A DNA stretch of 64,000 nucleotides from JAAYUJ01 sp963698165 (GCA_963698165.1 CAVOPT010000007.1:186001-250000), one strand, 5' to 3'; positions 52,713-62,633 are shown, numbered from the stretch's first letter. Numbers and translations: made by a program. Notes: a model not told the origin generated them from the letters alone.

Positions 52713-53702
52713 ATGGAAAAGATCCTTTCCCAGGATGAAGTCGATGCCCTGTTGCGGGGCCTCTCCGACGGGGAGATAGAACCCGAGAAAGAGGATCAAC
52801 AGGCGGCCGAAGGGATCCGGGTATACGATCTCACTTCCCAGGACCGCATCGTCCGCGGGCGCATGCCGACCCTGGAGATCATCAACGACAGGTTTGCCCG
52901 GCTGCACCGGGTCACCCTATCGGGGGCGCTCAGGCGTGTCATTGACATCACCGTGACCCAGACCGGAATGATCAAGTTTGGTGAGTTCATCCGCACCCTG
53001 CCGGTTCCAACCAGTCTCAACATCCTGAAGATGGAACCCCTGCGGGGACATGCCCTCCTCGCCGTGGAAAGCAGGCTCATTTTCAACCTCTTGGATTGTT
53101 TCTTCGGCGGGACTGGGAAGTCGAGCTACAAGATCGAAGGAAGAGACTTCACATCCATCGAGCAACGGGTGATCGGCAAGCTCGTCCACGCAGCTCTCAA
53201 GGATCTGGATGCGTCATGGAAGCCCGTGACGCCCATCACCTTTCAATCCATCCGGTCCGAAGTGAACCCTCAATTCGCCACCATTGTCCCGCCGACGGAC
53301 TTGGTCGTCACCATCCATTATGAAATGGAAATGGACCGCCTTATCGGGAAAATAATCCTCTGCCTGCCCTATTCCACCATCGAGCCCATCCGGTCGAAAC
53401 TCTACGCCAGTTTCCAGAGCGACCAGCTTGAAGTGGACGTTGAATGGCTGGAACGCCTCAGGAGGCGCCTCCACGACATCGAAGTGCAGCTCCTCGTCGA
53501 ACTGGGCAGAACGTCCATCACGGGAAGAGAGCTGCTGAACCTCGAAGTGGGCGATGTGATCATGCTAGACCACGAGGTCAGCACGCCCCTTCCCATCAAA
53601 GTCCAGGGCATTCCCAAACTGAAGGGCATGCCGGGAATTTCCAAAGGGCAACAGGCCTCGATGATTTGCGGTGAAATCGTTCACCACGAAAACCAAGTGT
53701 GA
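52713..53702 (+). CDS. fliM: Flagellar motor switch protein FliM
   Basis: 329 aa. The N-terminus MEKILSQDEVDALLRGLSDG is the CheY-P binding peptide. The middle CheC-like domain has GRMPTLEIINDRFARLHRVT, LLDCFFGGTGKSSY and RSEVNPQFATIVPPTDLVV. The C-terminal SpoA domain ends VGDVIMLDHEVSTPLPIK. It forms the C-ring with FliG and FliN and sets rotation sense. Presence of the intact N-terminal peptide implies chemotactic control. Confidence 0.95.
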   Translation: MEKILSQDEVDALLRGLSDGEIEPEKEDQQAAEGIRVYDLTSQDRIVRGRMPTLEIINDRFARLHRVTLSGALRRVIDITVTQTGMIKFGEFIRTLPVPTSLNILKMEPLRGHALLAVESRLIFNLLDCFFGGTGKSSYKIEGRDFTSIEQRVIGKLVHAALKDLDASWKPVTPITFQSIRSEVNPQFATIVPPTDLVVTIHYEMEMDRLIGKIILCLPYSTIEPIRSKLYASFQSDQLEVDVEWLERLRRRLHDIEVQLLVELGRTSITGRELLNLEVGDVIMLDHEVSTPLPIKVQGIPKLKGMPGISKGQQASMICGEIVHHENQV

Positions 53703-53723
53703 ACCACTGGAGATGCAACGGAA

Positions 53724-54098
53724 ATGAGCGAAGCGATGCAGGAATCCCTGGACAACGAAAACGAACAGAGCCAGCAGAACTGGGACGACGGCGCCAAGTT
53801 TCCAGCCCTCGAAAAGGGGGAGCAGAAGAAGGGCAACAAGAGGGACCTGGACTTCCTCCTGGACATCCCTCTGGAGATCTCCGTGGAGCTTGGCCGCACC
53901 AACATGATCATCAACGACCTCCTGCAGCTGGGGCAGGGCTCCGTCGTCGAACTGGACAAGCTGGCGGGAGAACCCCTGGAGATTCTTGTGAACCACAAGC
54001 TTGTGGCAAGGGGGGAGGCGGTGGTCGTCAACGACAGGTTCGGTGTGCGCATCACGGATATCATCAGCCCCATCGAGCGGGTGAAGCAGCTCTCGTAG
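53724..54098 (+). CDS. fliN: Flagellar motor switch protein FliN
   Basis: 124 aa. A variable acidic N-terminus of about 45 residues is followed by a SpoA domain: FLLDIPLEISVELGRTNMII, DLLQLGQGSVVELDKLAGEP, and GEAVVVNDRFGVRITDII. FliN completes the C-ring with FliM and docks export cargo. It starts 21 bases after fliM. Length and motifs are normal. Confidence 0.95.
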   Translation: MSEAMQESLDNENEQSQQNWDDGAKFPALEKGEQKKGNKRDLDFLLDIPLEISVELGRTNMIINDLLQLGQGSVVELDKLAGEPLEILVNHKLVARGEAVVVNDRFGVRITDIISPIERVKQLS

Positions 54099-54136
54099 CC
54101 GCCGGCTCACCCACGGTGCATTGAAGAGGATGATCG

Positions 54137-54442
54137 ATGCAGGAAACAATGGACTTAGGCCTCCAACTGGCTCGCATGGCCGGGAGCCTGCTGCTTGTCG
54201 TGGCAGTGCTTCTGGGGGCCCTTTACGGAGTCAAGCGGTGGGGACACTGGATGAAGCAATCCAACAAGAACGAGTGGATACAGATCCTGGCTCAGCATTC
54301 GTTCGGCCCCAAGCACCACCTCCTTGTGGTGAGAGTGCAGGATGAAAAATTCCTCGTGGGCGTATCCCCCCAGGGAATGCACGCCCTTTCTTCCCTGTCC
54401 GCCAGGGACGGGGGATCGCTTCCACAGGACGAGGCTCAATAG
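54137..54442 (+). CDS. fliO: Flagellar biosynthetic protein FliO
   Basis: 101 aa. One membrane span (about 12-33, ARMAGSLLLVVAVLLGALYG) is followed by a cytoplasmic domain with WIQILAQHSFGPKHHLLVVR and VQDEKFLVGVSPQGMHAL, the FliO pattern. It helps assemble the FliP ring of the export gate. Position between fliN and fliP supports the call, as the family is poorly conserved. Confidence 0.88.
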   Translation: MQETMDLGLQLARMAGSLLLVVAVLLGALYGVKRWGHWMKQSNKNEWIQILAQHSFGPKHHLLVVRVQDEKFLVGVSPQGMHALSSLSARDGGSLPQDEAQ

Positions 54443-54445
54443 CCC

Positions 54446-55258
54446 ATGAAGCCCCTTTTGCACGAAATCCCGATCCGCTTCTCTCCGGCCGTGAGACCGA
54501 GGCTTTTCCTCCTTTTCGCATGCGTCGCTGCGACCCTGTCGCTCTGCCTTTTTCCGGTGCCCGGAGCCGGGGCGGCATCCATCAACCTTCCGGCCATCCA
54601 GTTTGACCTGAACGAGCCCAAGGCTCCCGAAAACCTTTCCGGGGTGCTCCAGATTGTCCTGCTCCTGACAGTCATGTCCCTGGCTCCCGCCATCCTCGTC
54701 ATGATGACCTCCTTCACGCGCCTGGCGGTGGTCCTGTCATTCCTGCGCCATGCCCTGGGCACCCAACAGTCCCCCCCCAATCAGATCATCATCGGGCTCG
54801 CCCTGTTCCTCACCTTCTTCATCATGCAGCCTGTGTGGCAGAAGATCCACCAGGAGGCCATCGTTCCCTACCAGAATCACAAGATTTCCGGAGAAGAGCT
54901 CCTTTCAACGGGGGCCAAGCCCCTCAAGGACTTCATGCTGAAGCAGACCCGCAAGACCGATCTGGCCCTCTTCGTATCCCTGTCCCAGCAGGAAAAACCG
55001 AAAGATCCCGACTCCCTCTCCCTGGCGGTCATCATCCCGGCCTTTGTGATCAGCGAGCTGAAAACAGCCTTTCAGATCGGGTTCATGCTCTACATTCCTT
55101 TCATCATCCTGGACATGGTTGTCTCCAGCATTCTTCTGTCCATGGGCATGATGATGCTTCCCCCCGTCATGATATCGCTTCCCTTCAAACTCATGCTCTT
55201 CGTCCTGGTGGACGGGTGGAACCTCCTCATCGGGTCCCTCGTCAAGAGCTTCCAGTGA
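54446..55258 (+). CDS. fliP: Flagellar export gate protein FliP
   Basis: 270 aa. A cleavable signal peptide (LFACVAATLSLCLFPVPGAGA, to about residue 43) is followed by the conserved core: MTSFTRLAVVLSFLRHALGT, PPNQIIIGLALFLTFFIMQP, VIIPAFVISELKTAFQIGFM and MMLPPVMISLPFKLMLFVLV. With FliQ and FliR it forms the helical export pore. It starts three bases after fliO. Confidence 0.96.
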   Translation: MKPLLHEIPIRFSPAVRPRLFLLFACVAATLSLCLFPVPGAGAASINLPAIQFDLNEPKAPENLSGVLQIVLLLTVMSLAPAILVMMTSFTRLAVVLSFLRHALGTQQSPPNQIIIGLALFLTFFIMQPVWQKIHQEAIVPYQNHKISGEELLSTGAKPLKDFMLKQTRKTDLALFVSLSQQEKPKDPDSLSLAVIIPAFVISELKTAFQIGFMLYIPFIILDMVVSSILLSMGMMMLPPVMISLPFKLMLFVLVDGWNLLIGSLVKSFQ

Positions 55259-55268
55259 GGTTCGGACC

Positions 55269-55538
55269 ATGACCTTCGAACTCATCCTCGGAATCGGGAG
55301 GCAGGCTGTGGAAACCATGCTCATCGTGAGTCTTCCGATCCTCCTCGTCAGCCTCGCCGTGGGACTGCTCATCAGCGTTTTCCAGGCCGTGACCCAGATC
55401 CAGGAGATGACCATCACCTTCGTGCCCAAGATCATCGTGACGTTTGTCTCACTCCTTCTCTTCGGCTCCTGGATGCTCAGTAAGCTCACGGACTTCACGA
55501 GAGGGATCCTGGAGAGCATCCCCATGCTGGCCCGTTAG
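55269..55538 (+). CDS. fliQ: Flagellar export gate protein FliQ
   Basis: 89 aa, two spans. Conserved IGRQAVETMLIVSLPILLVS, LISVFQAVTQIQEMTITFVP and KIIVTFVSLLLFGSWML. Four copies join FliP and FliR in the gate. It starts 10 bases after fliP. Size and motifs are typical. Confidence 0.96.
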   Translation: MTFELILGIGRQAVETMLIVSLPILLVSLAVGLLISVFQAVTQIQEMTITFVPKIIVTFVSLLLFGSWMLSKLTDFTRGILESIPMLAR

Positions 55539-55559
55539 AGCATCGGCAGGCACCGCCCT

Positions 55560-56345
55560 ATGACCTTCCGTGTCGATCTTACCGAAATCGCCATCTTTTT
55601 CGCCATACTGCTGCGCCTGAGCGTCGTGCTGTTCGTCCTGCCCATTTTCAACAGCAGGCAAGTCCCCCCTGCCTTCAAGGCGTGCATGAGTCTTGGCCTC
55701 TCCCTGATGCTCTACCCTCTGCTCCGGGAGACCGTCTCCCCCATTTCCCTGGAACCTTTCGCCCTCTTCCCTCTCGTCATGGGCGAGCTCGTCTTCGGGA
55801 TTGTGCTTTCCCTGTCCGTCACCCTTATCCTCTCGGCGTTCCAAATGGCCGGGGAGTTCGTCAACTTCGAGATGGGATTCGGATTCGCCCAGGTGGTGGA
55901 TCCTCAAAGCGGCGCCCAGACCGTGCTCTTCAGCATGTGGTTCCAGCTTCTGGCTCTCATGCTTTTCCTGAGCATGAACGGTCACCATTTCCTCCTGAAG
56001 TGCGTCGTCGAAAGCTTCCACACCCTGCCCATAGGCGCCTTCGCCCTTGACCATGCCCTCTACCGGAGCATCATCGCGTTGTCAGGGCAGCTGTTCATCA
56101 TTGCCATCAAGCTCTCGTCGCCCGTCCTCATCGTTCTTGTCGTGACCCAGATCGGGCTGGGCCTCATGTCCAAGTTCGCACCCCAGTTGAACATCCTCAT
56201 GACGAGCTTCCCCCTGACCATCTTTGTGGGACTCGTGTTCATGAGCCTGTCCGTGCTCATCTGGGGAACGTCCATGGAGCATGTGACCAAGGATTTGTTC
56301 CGGTTCCTCGTGGCTCTCATCGGGGAAAAACCCCCGGGGGGCTAG
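55560..56345 (+). CDS. fliR: Flagellar export gate protein FliR
   Basis: 261 aa, mostly hydrophobic with about six spans. IFFAILLRLSVVLFVLPIFN and SRQVPPAFKACMSLGLSLML near the N-terminus, FQMAGEFVNFEMGFGFAQVV with DPQSGAQ in the middle, and MSKFAPQLNILMTSFPLTIF towards the end are FliR signatures. One copy completes the gate. It follows fliQ by 21 bases. Confidence 0.95.
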   Translation: MTFRVDLTEIAIFFAILLRLSVVLFVLPIFNSRQVPPAFKACMSLGLSLMLYPLLRETVSPISLEPFALFPLVMGELVFGIVLSLSVTLILSAFQMAGEFVNFEMGFGFAQVVDPQSGAQTVLFSMWFQLLALMLFLSMNGHHFLLKCVVESFHTLPIGAFALDHALYRSIIALSGQLFIIAIKLSSPVLIVLVVTQIGLGLMSKFAPQLNILMTSFPLTIFVGLVFMSLSVLIWGTSMEHVTKDLFRFLVALIGEKPPGG

Positions 56346-56407
56346 GGAGATGGCGTCGCCAAAATCTTGACGAAGTTGTGGTTTTGACAATCGCGTGAGG
56401 AAAAGCC

Positions 56408-57472
56408 TTGACCGGAGCCCAGGAAAGGACCGAAAAACCCACTGACAAGAGGCTTCGAAAAGCCCGGCGAAAAGGACAGGTCGCCAAGAGCAGGGAGCTT
56501 GTCTCCGTGGCGGTTCTCGTCGTCGGGTCCTTCGGAGTCGCTTTGAGCGGGAAATTCATGCTCCGAAATTTCCGTGAACTCCTGGAGGAGATACTCCAGC
56601 AGGCATCCCGTCCTGGCCCGGCCATCGCTTTGGACAGCGCGGTTTTCAGCAGCGCCCTCAATCATTTTTTCCTCATCATCGCGCCCACGGTCCTGGCGGT
56701 GACGGTTGCCGCCGTAGGACTCAACCTCGTTCAGCTGAAGGGGTTCTTCTTCTCCTTCGAAGCCATGCGGATCAGCCTGTCGAATGTGAACCCACTGCAG
56801 GGCTTCAAGAGGTTCCTGTCGGTGCGGTCTCTCGCGGAGCTCATCAAATCCCTGCTCAAACTCGCCATTGTCGGCTACGCCGTTTACACGGTCATCCAAG
56901 CGGAGCGCCACGTTCTCCTCTCCCTTGTGGATCAGGAGGTGCCCGGAATCATGTCCGTCGCCGGGAACCTCGCATTCAATCTGGTCTTGCGGGTGGCGGC
57001 CGTCATGCTCTTCGTCAGCCTGGCAGATTACGGTTACCAGAAGTGGCAGCACGGGAAAGACCTCATGATGACCAAACAGGAGATCAAGGAGGAATACAAG
57101 GAATCGGAAGGAAACCCCCAAATCAAGTCCAGGATCCGATCCATCCAGAAATCCCTTGCCAGGCAGCGCATGCTCTCCCAAGTGCAGAAGGCGACCATGG
57201 TCATCACGAACCCGACGCATTACGCCGTGGCCATGACTTATTCACCGGAAATGGACGCACCGACTGTGGTGGCCAAGGGGGTGGATTTTCTCGCCCGCAG
57301 GATCATCAAGATCGCCCGCCGGCAAGGCATACCCGTCATTCAAAACCCTCCCCTGGCACGTGCTTTGTATAAACAGGTGAGGCTCGATGAGACCATCCCC
57401 GCGACACTCTACCGAGCCGTGGCAAAAGTACTGGCCTACGTCTTCCAGCAGAAGCGGCAATCTGCCAAGTAG
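56408..57472 (+). CDS. flhB: Flagellar export switch protein FlhB
   Basis: 354 aa from a TTG start at 56408, preceded by tgaggaaaagcc; no ATG lies at a suitable place. N-terminal cytoplasmic ERTEKPTDKRLRKARRKGQV and AKSRELVS, four membrane spans to about 215, then QEIKEEYKESEGNPQIKSRI and the autocleavage motif NPTH in VITNPTHYAVAMTY (about residue 266). Self-cleavage there, promoted by FliK, switches export from hook to filament subunits. The C-terminal domain is complete. Confidence 0.95.
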   Translation: MTGAQERTEKPTDKRLRKARRKGQVAKSRELVSVAVLVVGSFGVALSGKFMLRNFRELLEEILQQASRPGPAIALDSAVFSSALNHFFLIIAPTVLAVTVAAVGLNLVQLKGFFFSFEAMRISLSNVNPLQGFKRFLSVRSLAELIKSLLKLAIVGYAVYTVIQAERHVLLSLVDQEVPGIMSVAGNLAFNLVLRVAAVMLFVSLADYGYQKWQHGKDLMMTKQEIKEEYKESEGNPQIKSRIRSIQKSLARQRMLSQVQKATMVITNPTHYAVAMTYSPEMDAPTVVAKGVDFLARRIIKIARRQGIPVIQNPPLARALYKQVRLDETIPATLYRAVAKVLAYVFQQKRQSAK

Positions 57473-57564
57473 CCTGAGTCAACCTCCCGTTCACCCGAGC
57501 GGCCGGAGGGTCACCCTCTGCGGCGGCAAACGGAGAATCCTCCCCTGCAGAGAGGGATAAGCGG

Positions 57565-59676
57565 ATGCCTGGGACTGTATCTTCCACTGTTCGCGCCACC
57601 CCGATTCTGGAACGTTTGAAACTGGTTTCCGATAGCGAGGCCCTCGTAGGCGTCGGTGTGGTGATGATCCTCGCGGTCATGCTGCTTCCCCTGCCGAGCA
57701 GTTTCCTGGATGTCCTCCTGGCCACCAACCTTTCAGTGGCACTGATTGTCCTCCTCACCACGATTTACACGATCAAGCCCCTGGACTTCGTCACTTTTCC
57801 ATCCATGCTCCTCATCACGACCCTCTTCCGCATCGCCCTCAACGTCGCCAGCACCCGGCTGGTTCTTCTGCACGGCCACGAAGGCACCACGGCGGCGGGG
57901 CACATCATTTACGCCTTCGGCAACTTCGTTGTGGGAGGCAACTATGTGGTGGGCTTCATTGTTTTCCTCATCCTGGTCCTCGTCAATTTCATGGTGATCA
58001 CCAAGGGAACGGAGCGCATTTCGGAGGTCGCCGCCAGGTTCACCCTGGATGCCATGCCTGGGAAGCAGATGAGCATCGACGCCGACCTCAACACCGGAGT
58101 CATCGATGAACGGGAAGCCCGCAAGCGCCGCGAAGCCATCCGGCAGGAAGCCGATTTTTACGGGACGATGGATGGGGCCAGCAAATTCGTTCGCGGTGAC
58201 GCCATTGCAGGAATCCTCATCACTTTCATCAACATCATCGGGGGAATCGCCATCGGTTCCCTGCAGCACGGCATGTCCATCATGGACGCCCTCCAGAACT
58301 ACTCCCTCCTGACCGTGGGAGACGGACTGGTGACTCAGATCCCGGCCATCGTCATTTCAACCTCGGCAGGCATCCTGGTGAGCCGCGCCGCCAACGAAAT
58401 GGGCATGGGAAAGGCCCTGGGCGCACAGATGCGCATGCAGCCGAAACCCCTTGCCATGGCCGGGGCCGTGCTCCTCCTCATGGGCATCGTGCCCGGGTTT
58501 CCCGCCTTTCCCCTCTTTCTGGTGGGAGGTGCCGCCATGTTTACCGCTCACAGGATCTCCAGGGGAACCGCCACGGGAGATGCGGGAATTGCGGAAGAGG
58601 CCGGGGAGGCTGCCGAAGGGTCCAGACAGTCCACGGAGCTGCCTCCCCCCCTCGACGTCCTCGAGTTCGAACTGGGCTACGGGCTCATCCCTCTGGTGGA
58701 CGAGTCCCAAAGGGGCGACCTCCTGCCAAGGATCAAGTCCATCCGCCACCAGCTGGCCATCGATTTCGGGATCATTGTCCCGGCCATGCACGTGCGCGAC
58801 AATCTTCAGCTCAGACCGGCCGAGTATCGTCTGCTCCTCAAGGGAAACCCCATCGCCAGGGGAGAGCTCGTGCTGGATCACTTCCTCGCTCTGGGTTCCT
58901 CGGAAGTCACCGAACCCGTGAAAGGGATCCCCACCAAGGACCCGGCATTCGAGCTCCCCGCCCTGTGGATCCCCGAGGCCCGCAGAGAGGAGGCGATTCG
59001 CTCGGGATATACCGTCATCGACCCCTCCTCGGTTCTGGCAACCCATCTTACGGAGTTGTTCAAGCGGTATGCGGATGAAATGTTGAGTCGCCAGACCGTT
59101 CAGCAACTCCTCGACAACCTTTCGGAGACACAACCGAAACTGGTGGAGGAGCTCGTTCCCTCCCTCCTTCCCATGGGGGTCATCCAGAAAGTCCTGCAAA
59201 ACCTCATACGCGAGAGAGTCTCCATCAGGGACCTGCAGACCATCTGCGAGACTCTCGCGGACCACGCCCCTTTCAGCAAGGATCCTGAGATACTCACCGA
59301 GTATGTCCGCCAGGGCCTGGCCCGAACCATCACGAGGCCATATGAAACCGAGGAGGGGCGTCTTCACGTCCTGTCTCTTCAGCAGCACCTCGAGGAGCGC
59401 CTGAGCAAGAGCATTCAGAAGACGGAGCATGGATCCTTCCTTGCCCTGGAACCCGGCTTTCTCCAGCAGCTCATCCAGGGCGTGAGCAACGAGGTGAAGC
59501 GGGTCGTCGCCCAGGGACACCATCCCGTCGTCCTCAGTTCACCTCTCGTTCGGCGACATCTGAAGAGGCTTTTGGAACGATTCTTGCCTGATGTGGTTGT
59601 GATCAGTCACAACGAAATGGTCGGTTCATTTGAGATTCAATCTGTCGGGGTAATCAGGGTGGACAATGCAGGTTAG
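57565..59676 (+). CDS. flhA: Flagellar export ring protein FlhA
   Basis: 703 aa. Eight spans in the first 330 residues with the FHIPEP-family signatures TLFRIALNVASTRLVLLHGH, RISEVAARFTLDAMPGKQMS and IDADLNTGVIDEREARKRRE. The cytoplasmic four-subdomain C-terminal part (about 360-700) docks chaperone-cargo complexes. ATG 57565 follows gagagggataagcgg. It overlaps flhF by 11 bases. It is the energy-coupling ring of the export apparatus. Confidence 0.97.
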   Translation: MPGTVSSTVRATPILERLKLVSDSEALVGVGVVMILAVMLLPLPSSFLDVLLATNLSVALIVLLTTIYTIKPLDFVTFPSMLLITTLFRIALNVASTRLVLLHGHEGTTAAGHIIYAFGNFVVGGNYVVGFIVFLILVLVNFMVITKGTERISEVAARFTLDAMPGKQMSIDADLNTGVIDEREARKRREAIRQEADFYGTMDGASKFVRGDAIAGILITFINIIGGIAIGSLQHGMSIMDALQNYSLLTVGDGLVTQIPAIVISTSAGILVSRAANEMGMGKALGAQMRMQPKPLAMAGAVLLLMGIVPGFPAFPLFLVGGAAMFTAHRISRGTATGDAGIAEEAGEAAEGSRQSTELPPPLDVLEFELGYGLIPLVDESQRGDLLPRIKSIRHQLAIDFGIIVPAMHVRDNLQLRPAEYRLLLKGNPIARGELVLDHFLALGSSEVTEPVKGIPTKDPAFELPALWIPEARREEAIRSGYTVIDPSSVLATHLTELFKRYADEMLSRQTVQQLLDNLSETQPKLVEELVPSLLPMGVIQKVLQNLIRERVSIRDLQTICETLADHAPFSKDPEILTEYVRQGLARTITRPYETEEGRLHVLSLQQHLEERLSKSIQKTEHGSFLALEPGFLQQLIQGVSNEVKRVVAQGHHPVVLSSPLVRRHLKRLLERFLPDVVVISHNEMVGSFEIQSVGVIRVDNAG

Positions 59677-60754
59677 GACGTACAGAGCTTCCAGCATGAA
59701 CAGGGCACTGGAACAGGTCAAAAGAGAACTGGGACCGGATGCGATCATCCTGAGCAACAAGCAGGTCGCCATTTCTCCGACGGAGTGTCATGTTGAAGTC
59801 ACCGCCGCAGTCGACCAGAAACAGCCCTTTCCCGTGCAGCCCAAAGCCGCTGCCGCCAAGGAAGCCGACATCCAGGAAGACCTCAGGGAGATCAAGAGCT
59901 ATCTCTCGATGCTCATTTCCTCCAGGGAGTATCTGACCCAGCTCCAATCCCGCCAGCCGTTGGCCGAGGTCTACCACGCCCTGCTCACGCGGGGGTTGGA
60001 TGAAAGGCAGGTTTACGTGCTCCTCAATCGGGCGATTGACTCCGTGAACGGCGACGCCGAGGACAGGAAGCAGATCCTCGACGCCTTCTGCCGTCAGCTG
60101 CTTGACAAGGTGAAGGTTTCCCGACCCTTCCAGCACATCACCGGCTCCGACGGATCCGTGCCCGCCTACTCCTTCGTGGGACCCACGGGAGTCGGAAAGA
60201 CGACAACCCTGGCCAAGGTCGCCGCGCATCTCAAGATCAAGCGAGGACTGGACCTGGGCATCGTCTCCGTGGACACCTACCGTATCGGCGCGGTGGATCA
60301 GCTCAAGACTTACGCGGGGATTCTCGACGTTCCCTTTGTCGTGGCACAGAACAAAACGGAATTCGAACAAGCCCTCGACCGGTTCAGACATCACGATGTG
60401 GTTCTCATCGACACCACGGGGAAAAACTACCTGAATCGCAAGCATGTTCAGGATCTCCGGGACCTCTTCGGTGAACGGTCGAGGGTTCAGCATCTCCTTG
60501 TGCTCAGCGCCGCGGCAAAGGACGAGGATCTGAAGCAGACGATCCTCCATTTCCGGTCTCTGAGCGTCCAGAGCCTGGTCTTCACCAAGGTCGATGAAAC
60601 CATGAACCATGGCACCCTGATCAATCAGCTTCTGCGCTTTCCTCATCCCGCGTCTTACCTGGGCATCGGGCAGCGGGTTCCCGAAGATCTTGAAATGGCT
60701 ACCCCAAAACGGTTACTTGCATTTCTTCTTCCGACAGGCCGTCAGTTGCATTGA
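59666..60754 (+). CDS. flhF: Flagellar SRP-like GTPase FlhF
   Basis: 362 aa. MQVRTYRASSMNRALEQVKR, then a B domain, a helical N domain and the SRP-type G domain from about 165: FVGPTGVGKTTTLAKVAAHL (P-loop), DTYRIGAVDQLKTYA, LIDTTGKNY (G3) and FTKVDETMNHG (G4). FlhF places new flagella, typically at a pole, and sets number together with FlhG. It overlaps flhA and the flhG start lies 10 bases after its stop. Confidence 0.95.
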   Translation: MQVRTYRASSMNRALEQVKRELGPDAIILSNKQVAISPTECHVEVTAAVDQKQPFPVQPKAAAAKEADIQEDLREIKSYLSMLISSREYLTQLQSRQPLAEVYHALLTRGLDERQVYVLLNRAIDSVNGDAEDRKQILDAFCRQLLDKVKVSRPFQHITGSDGSVPAYSFVGPTGVGKTTTLAKVAAHLKIKRGLDLGIVSVDTYRIGAVDQLKTYAGILDVPFVVAQNKTEFEQALDRFRHHDVVLIDTTGKNYLNRKHVQDLRDLFGERSRVQHLLVLSAAAKDEDLKQTILHFRSLSVQSLVFTKVDETMNHGTLINQLLRFPHPASYLGIGQRVPEDLEMATPKRLLAFLLPTGRQLH

Positions 60755-60764
60755 AAGGGATAGT

Positions 60765-61652
60765 ATGGACCAAGCAGTGGGACTACGTAAGAAGGGCAAT
60801 GGAGCGACATACTGGAGCAGACCGACGTCCCCGTCGCCGGCGGTGCATCGCAACCCGGTGCGTGTCATGTCCATAAGCAGCGGCAAGGGAGGCGTGGGGA
60901 AGAGCAATGTGGTCGTCAATCTAGCCATTGCCTTCGACCAGCTTGATCAGCGCGTGCTGATCATGGACGCAGATCTTGGACTTGCGAACATCGATGTCCT
61001 GTTGGGAATCACGCCCAAGTACAACATCGGTCACGTGCTGGAGGGGCACAAGCGATTGGAGGAAGTGCTGGTGGACGGGCCCGGAAGGATTCGCATCATG
61101 CCGGCCTCTTCCGGTGTCCAGGAAATGACCAGGCTCACCGATGAACAGAAGCTCATCTTCCTGGAAGTGATGGATGAACTGGAGCCGGACATCGATGTCC
61201 TGCTCATCGACGTGGCCGCGGGAATCTCGGACAGTGTTCTTTACTTCAACCTTGCGGCCCAGGAGAAAATCATCATCGTCACCCCCGAACCCACCTCGCT
61301 CACGGACGCCTACGCCCTGATCAAGGTACTCTACACGCGGCATGGAGAACGCCATTTCAGGGTTCTCGCCAATTCCGCAAAAGACGAACGGGAGGGGAAG
61401 GCCATCTTTGCCCAGATCAGCAAGGTGGCGGACCATTTTCTCGACGGCCTTTCCCTGGACTACATCGGCACCATTCCCCAGGACCCCCACGTTCCTAAAG
61501 CCGTCCTGCAGCAACGGCCTCTCATGGAGGCATTTCCCGATACGCCGGCAGCCAGAGCATTCGCTGCCCTGGCGAGAAACATCCAAAAGACGCCACCGTC
61601 AGTCAATCATGGTTCCATCCAGTTCTTCTGGAAACGCCTGCTCAACGTTTAA
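60765..61652 (+). CDS. flhG: FlhG (FleN/YlxH), MinD-like flagellar number regulator
   Basis: 295 aa from ATG 60765 behind gaaagggatagt; a frame from 60690 is only an overlap with flhF. Deviant Walker A SISSGKGGVGKSNVVVNLA (two lysines), MDADLGLANIDVLLG, and LIDVAAGISDSVLYF, all typical MinD/FlhG. The N-terminal RKKGNGATYW region holds the usual basic/Gln activator segment in shortened form. The C-terminal part ends with an amphipathic helix IQFFWKRLLN for membrane binding. It counters FlhF and limits flagellar number. Confidence 0.94.
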   Translation: MDQAVGLRKKGNGATYWSRPTSPSPAVHRNPVRVMSISSGKGGVGKSNVVVNLAIAFDQLDQRVLIMDADLGLANIDVLLGITPKYNIGHVLEGHKRLEEVLVDGPGRIRIMPASSGVQEMTRLTDEQKLIFLEVMDELEPDIDVLLIDVAAGISDSVLYFNLAAQEKIIIVTPEPTSLTDAYALIKVLYTRHGERHFRVLANSAKDEREGKAIFAQISKVADHFLDGLSLDYIGTIPQDPHVPKAVLQQRPLMEAFPDTPAARAFAALARNIQKTPPSVNHGSIQFFWKRLLNV

Positions 61653-61678
61653 AGACACCTAACAGGAAAAGGGAAGCC

Positions 61679-62479
61679 ATGTTACAGAGAATCCCTCTCA
61701 GCAAGAATCCTTATGGGGCCCCGAGAATCGAAAGCGGAATCAGTCGGGAAGATAAGGAGCAACTCATCCTCCGGCACAGCGAACTGGTCAAATACATGGC
61801 TCTGCGGCTGATCTCCCGCCTGCCCGATCACGTGTCGGTGGAAGACCTATTCAGCGCGGGGATCATCGGGCTCATCGATGCCATCGACAAGTACGACACG
61901 AACCAGGGAATTCCCTTTGAATTCTACGCAAGGATTCGGATCAAGGGGGCCATGCTGGACGAAATCCGCTCCATGGACTGGGTTCCACGCTCATTGAGGC
62001 AGAAGGCCAACAATTTGACGAAAACCTCTTCATCCCTTGAACAGAGGCTTGGCCGTTATCCGACGGACGAAGAGATCGCATCCGAGCTCCAAGTCTCCCT
62101 GGATGACTACTTCAAGCTCCTCGACGACATCAAGGGCATCTCGCTTCTGCCCGAGAACATCCACGAAGCTCTCTGCGAAAACAGGGAGTCCTACGCCCTC
62201 GCCACACAATCGGATGACCTCTTTCAGCAAACGTACCGTCTCGAACTCAAGAAACACATGGCGGAAGCTATCCGGACCCTGTCGGAGAAAGAACAACTCG
62301 TCCTCTCCCTGTATTACTTCGAAGAACTCACCATGAAGGAAATCGGAACCGCCATGGGATACACGGAGTCACGGATTTCGCAGATCCACACCAAAGCGGT
62401 ACTGAAGCTTCGCACGAGGCTCTCCCGGAGGTTCAAGAAGGACGATCTTCCCAACTATGTCAAAGCGATGGACGCTTAG
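61679..62479 (+). CDS. fliA: Flagellar sigma factor FliA (sigma-28)
   Basis: 266 aa. Region 2 contains KYMALRLISRLPDHVSVEDL and GIIGLIDAIDKYD, region 3 EIRSMDWVPRSLRQKANNL (typical WhiG/FliA class), and region 4 VLSLYYFEELTMKEIGTAMG with YTESRISQIHTKA as helix-turn-helix. It directs late flagellar and chemotaxis genes and is normally held by FlgM, which is not in this window. ATG 61679 follows aaaagggaagcc. Confidence 0.95.
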   Translation: MLQRIPLSKNPYGAPRIESGISREDKEQLILRHSELVKYMALRLISRLPDHVSVEDLFSAGIIGLIDAIDKYDTNQGIPFEFYARIRIKGAMLDEIRSMDWVPRSLRQKANNLTKTSSSLEQRLGRYPTDEEIASELQVSLDDYFKLLDDIKGISLLPENIHEALCENRESYALATQSDDLFQQTYRLELKKHMAEAIRTLSEKEQLVLSLYYFEELTMKEIGTAMGYTESRISQIHTKAVLKLRTRLSRRFKKDDLPNYVKAMDA

Positions 62480-62633
62480 AAACCGTCTCGGGACTCCCCT
62501 CCGCTGGTGAGAGGCGCCGGTGGGATGGGGGGCGACGCAGCTCGGCGGAGACTCAACCCCATCGGGCCTCTCCCATCAAGGGGGAAGAGATCCCAAGGTA
62601 TTTTGAAATAGACGCTCAGAAGGTTCCCCATCC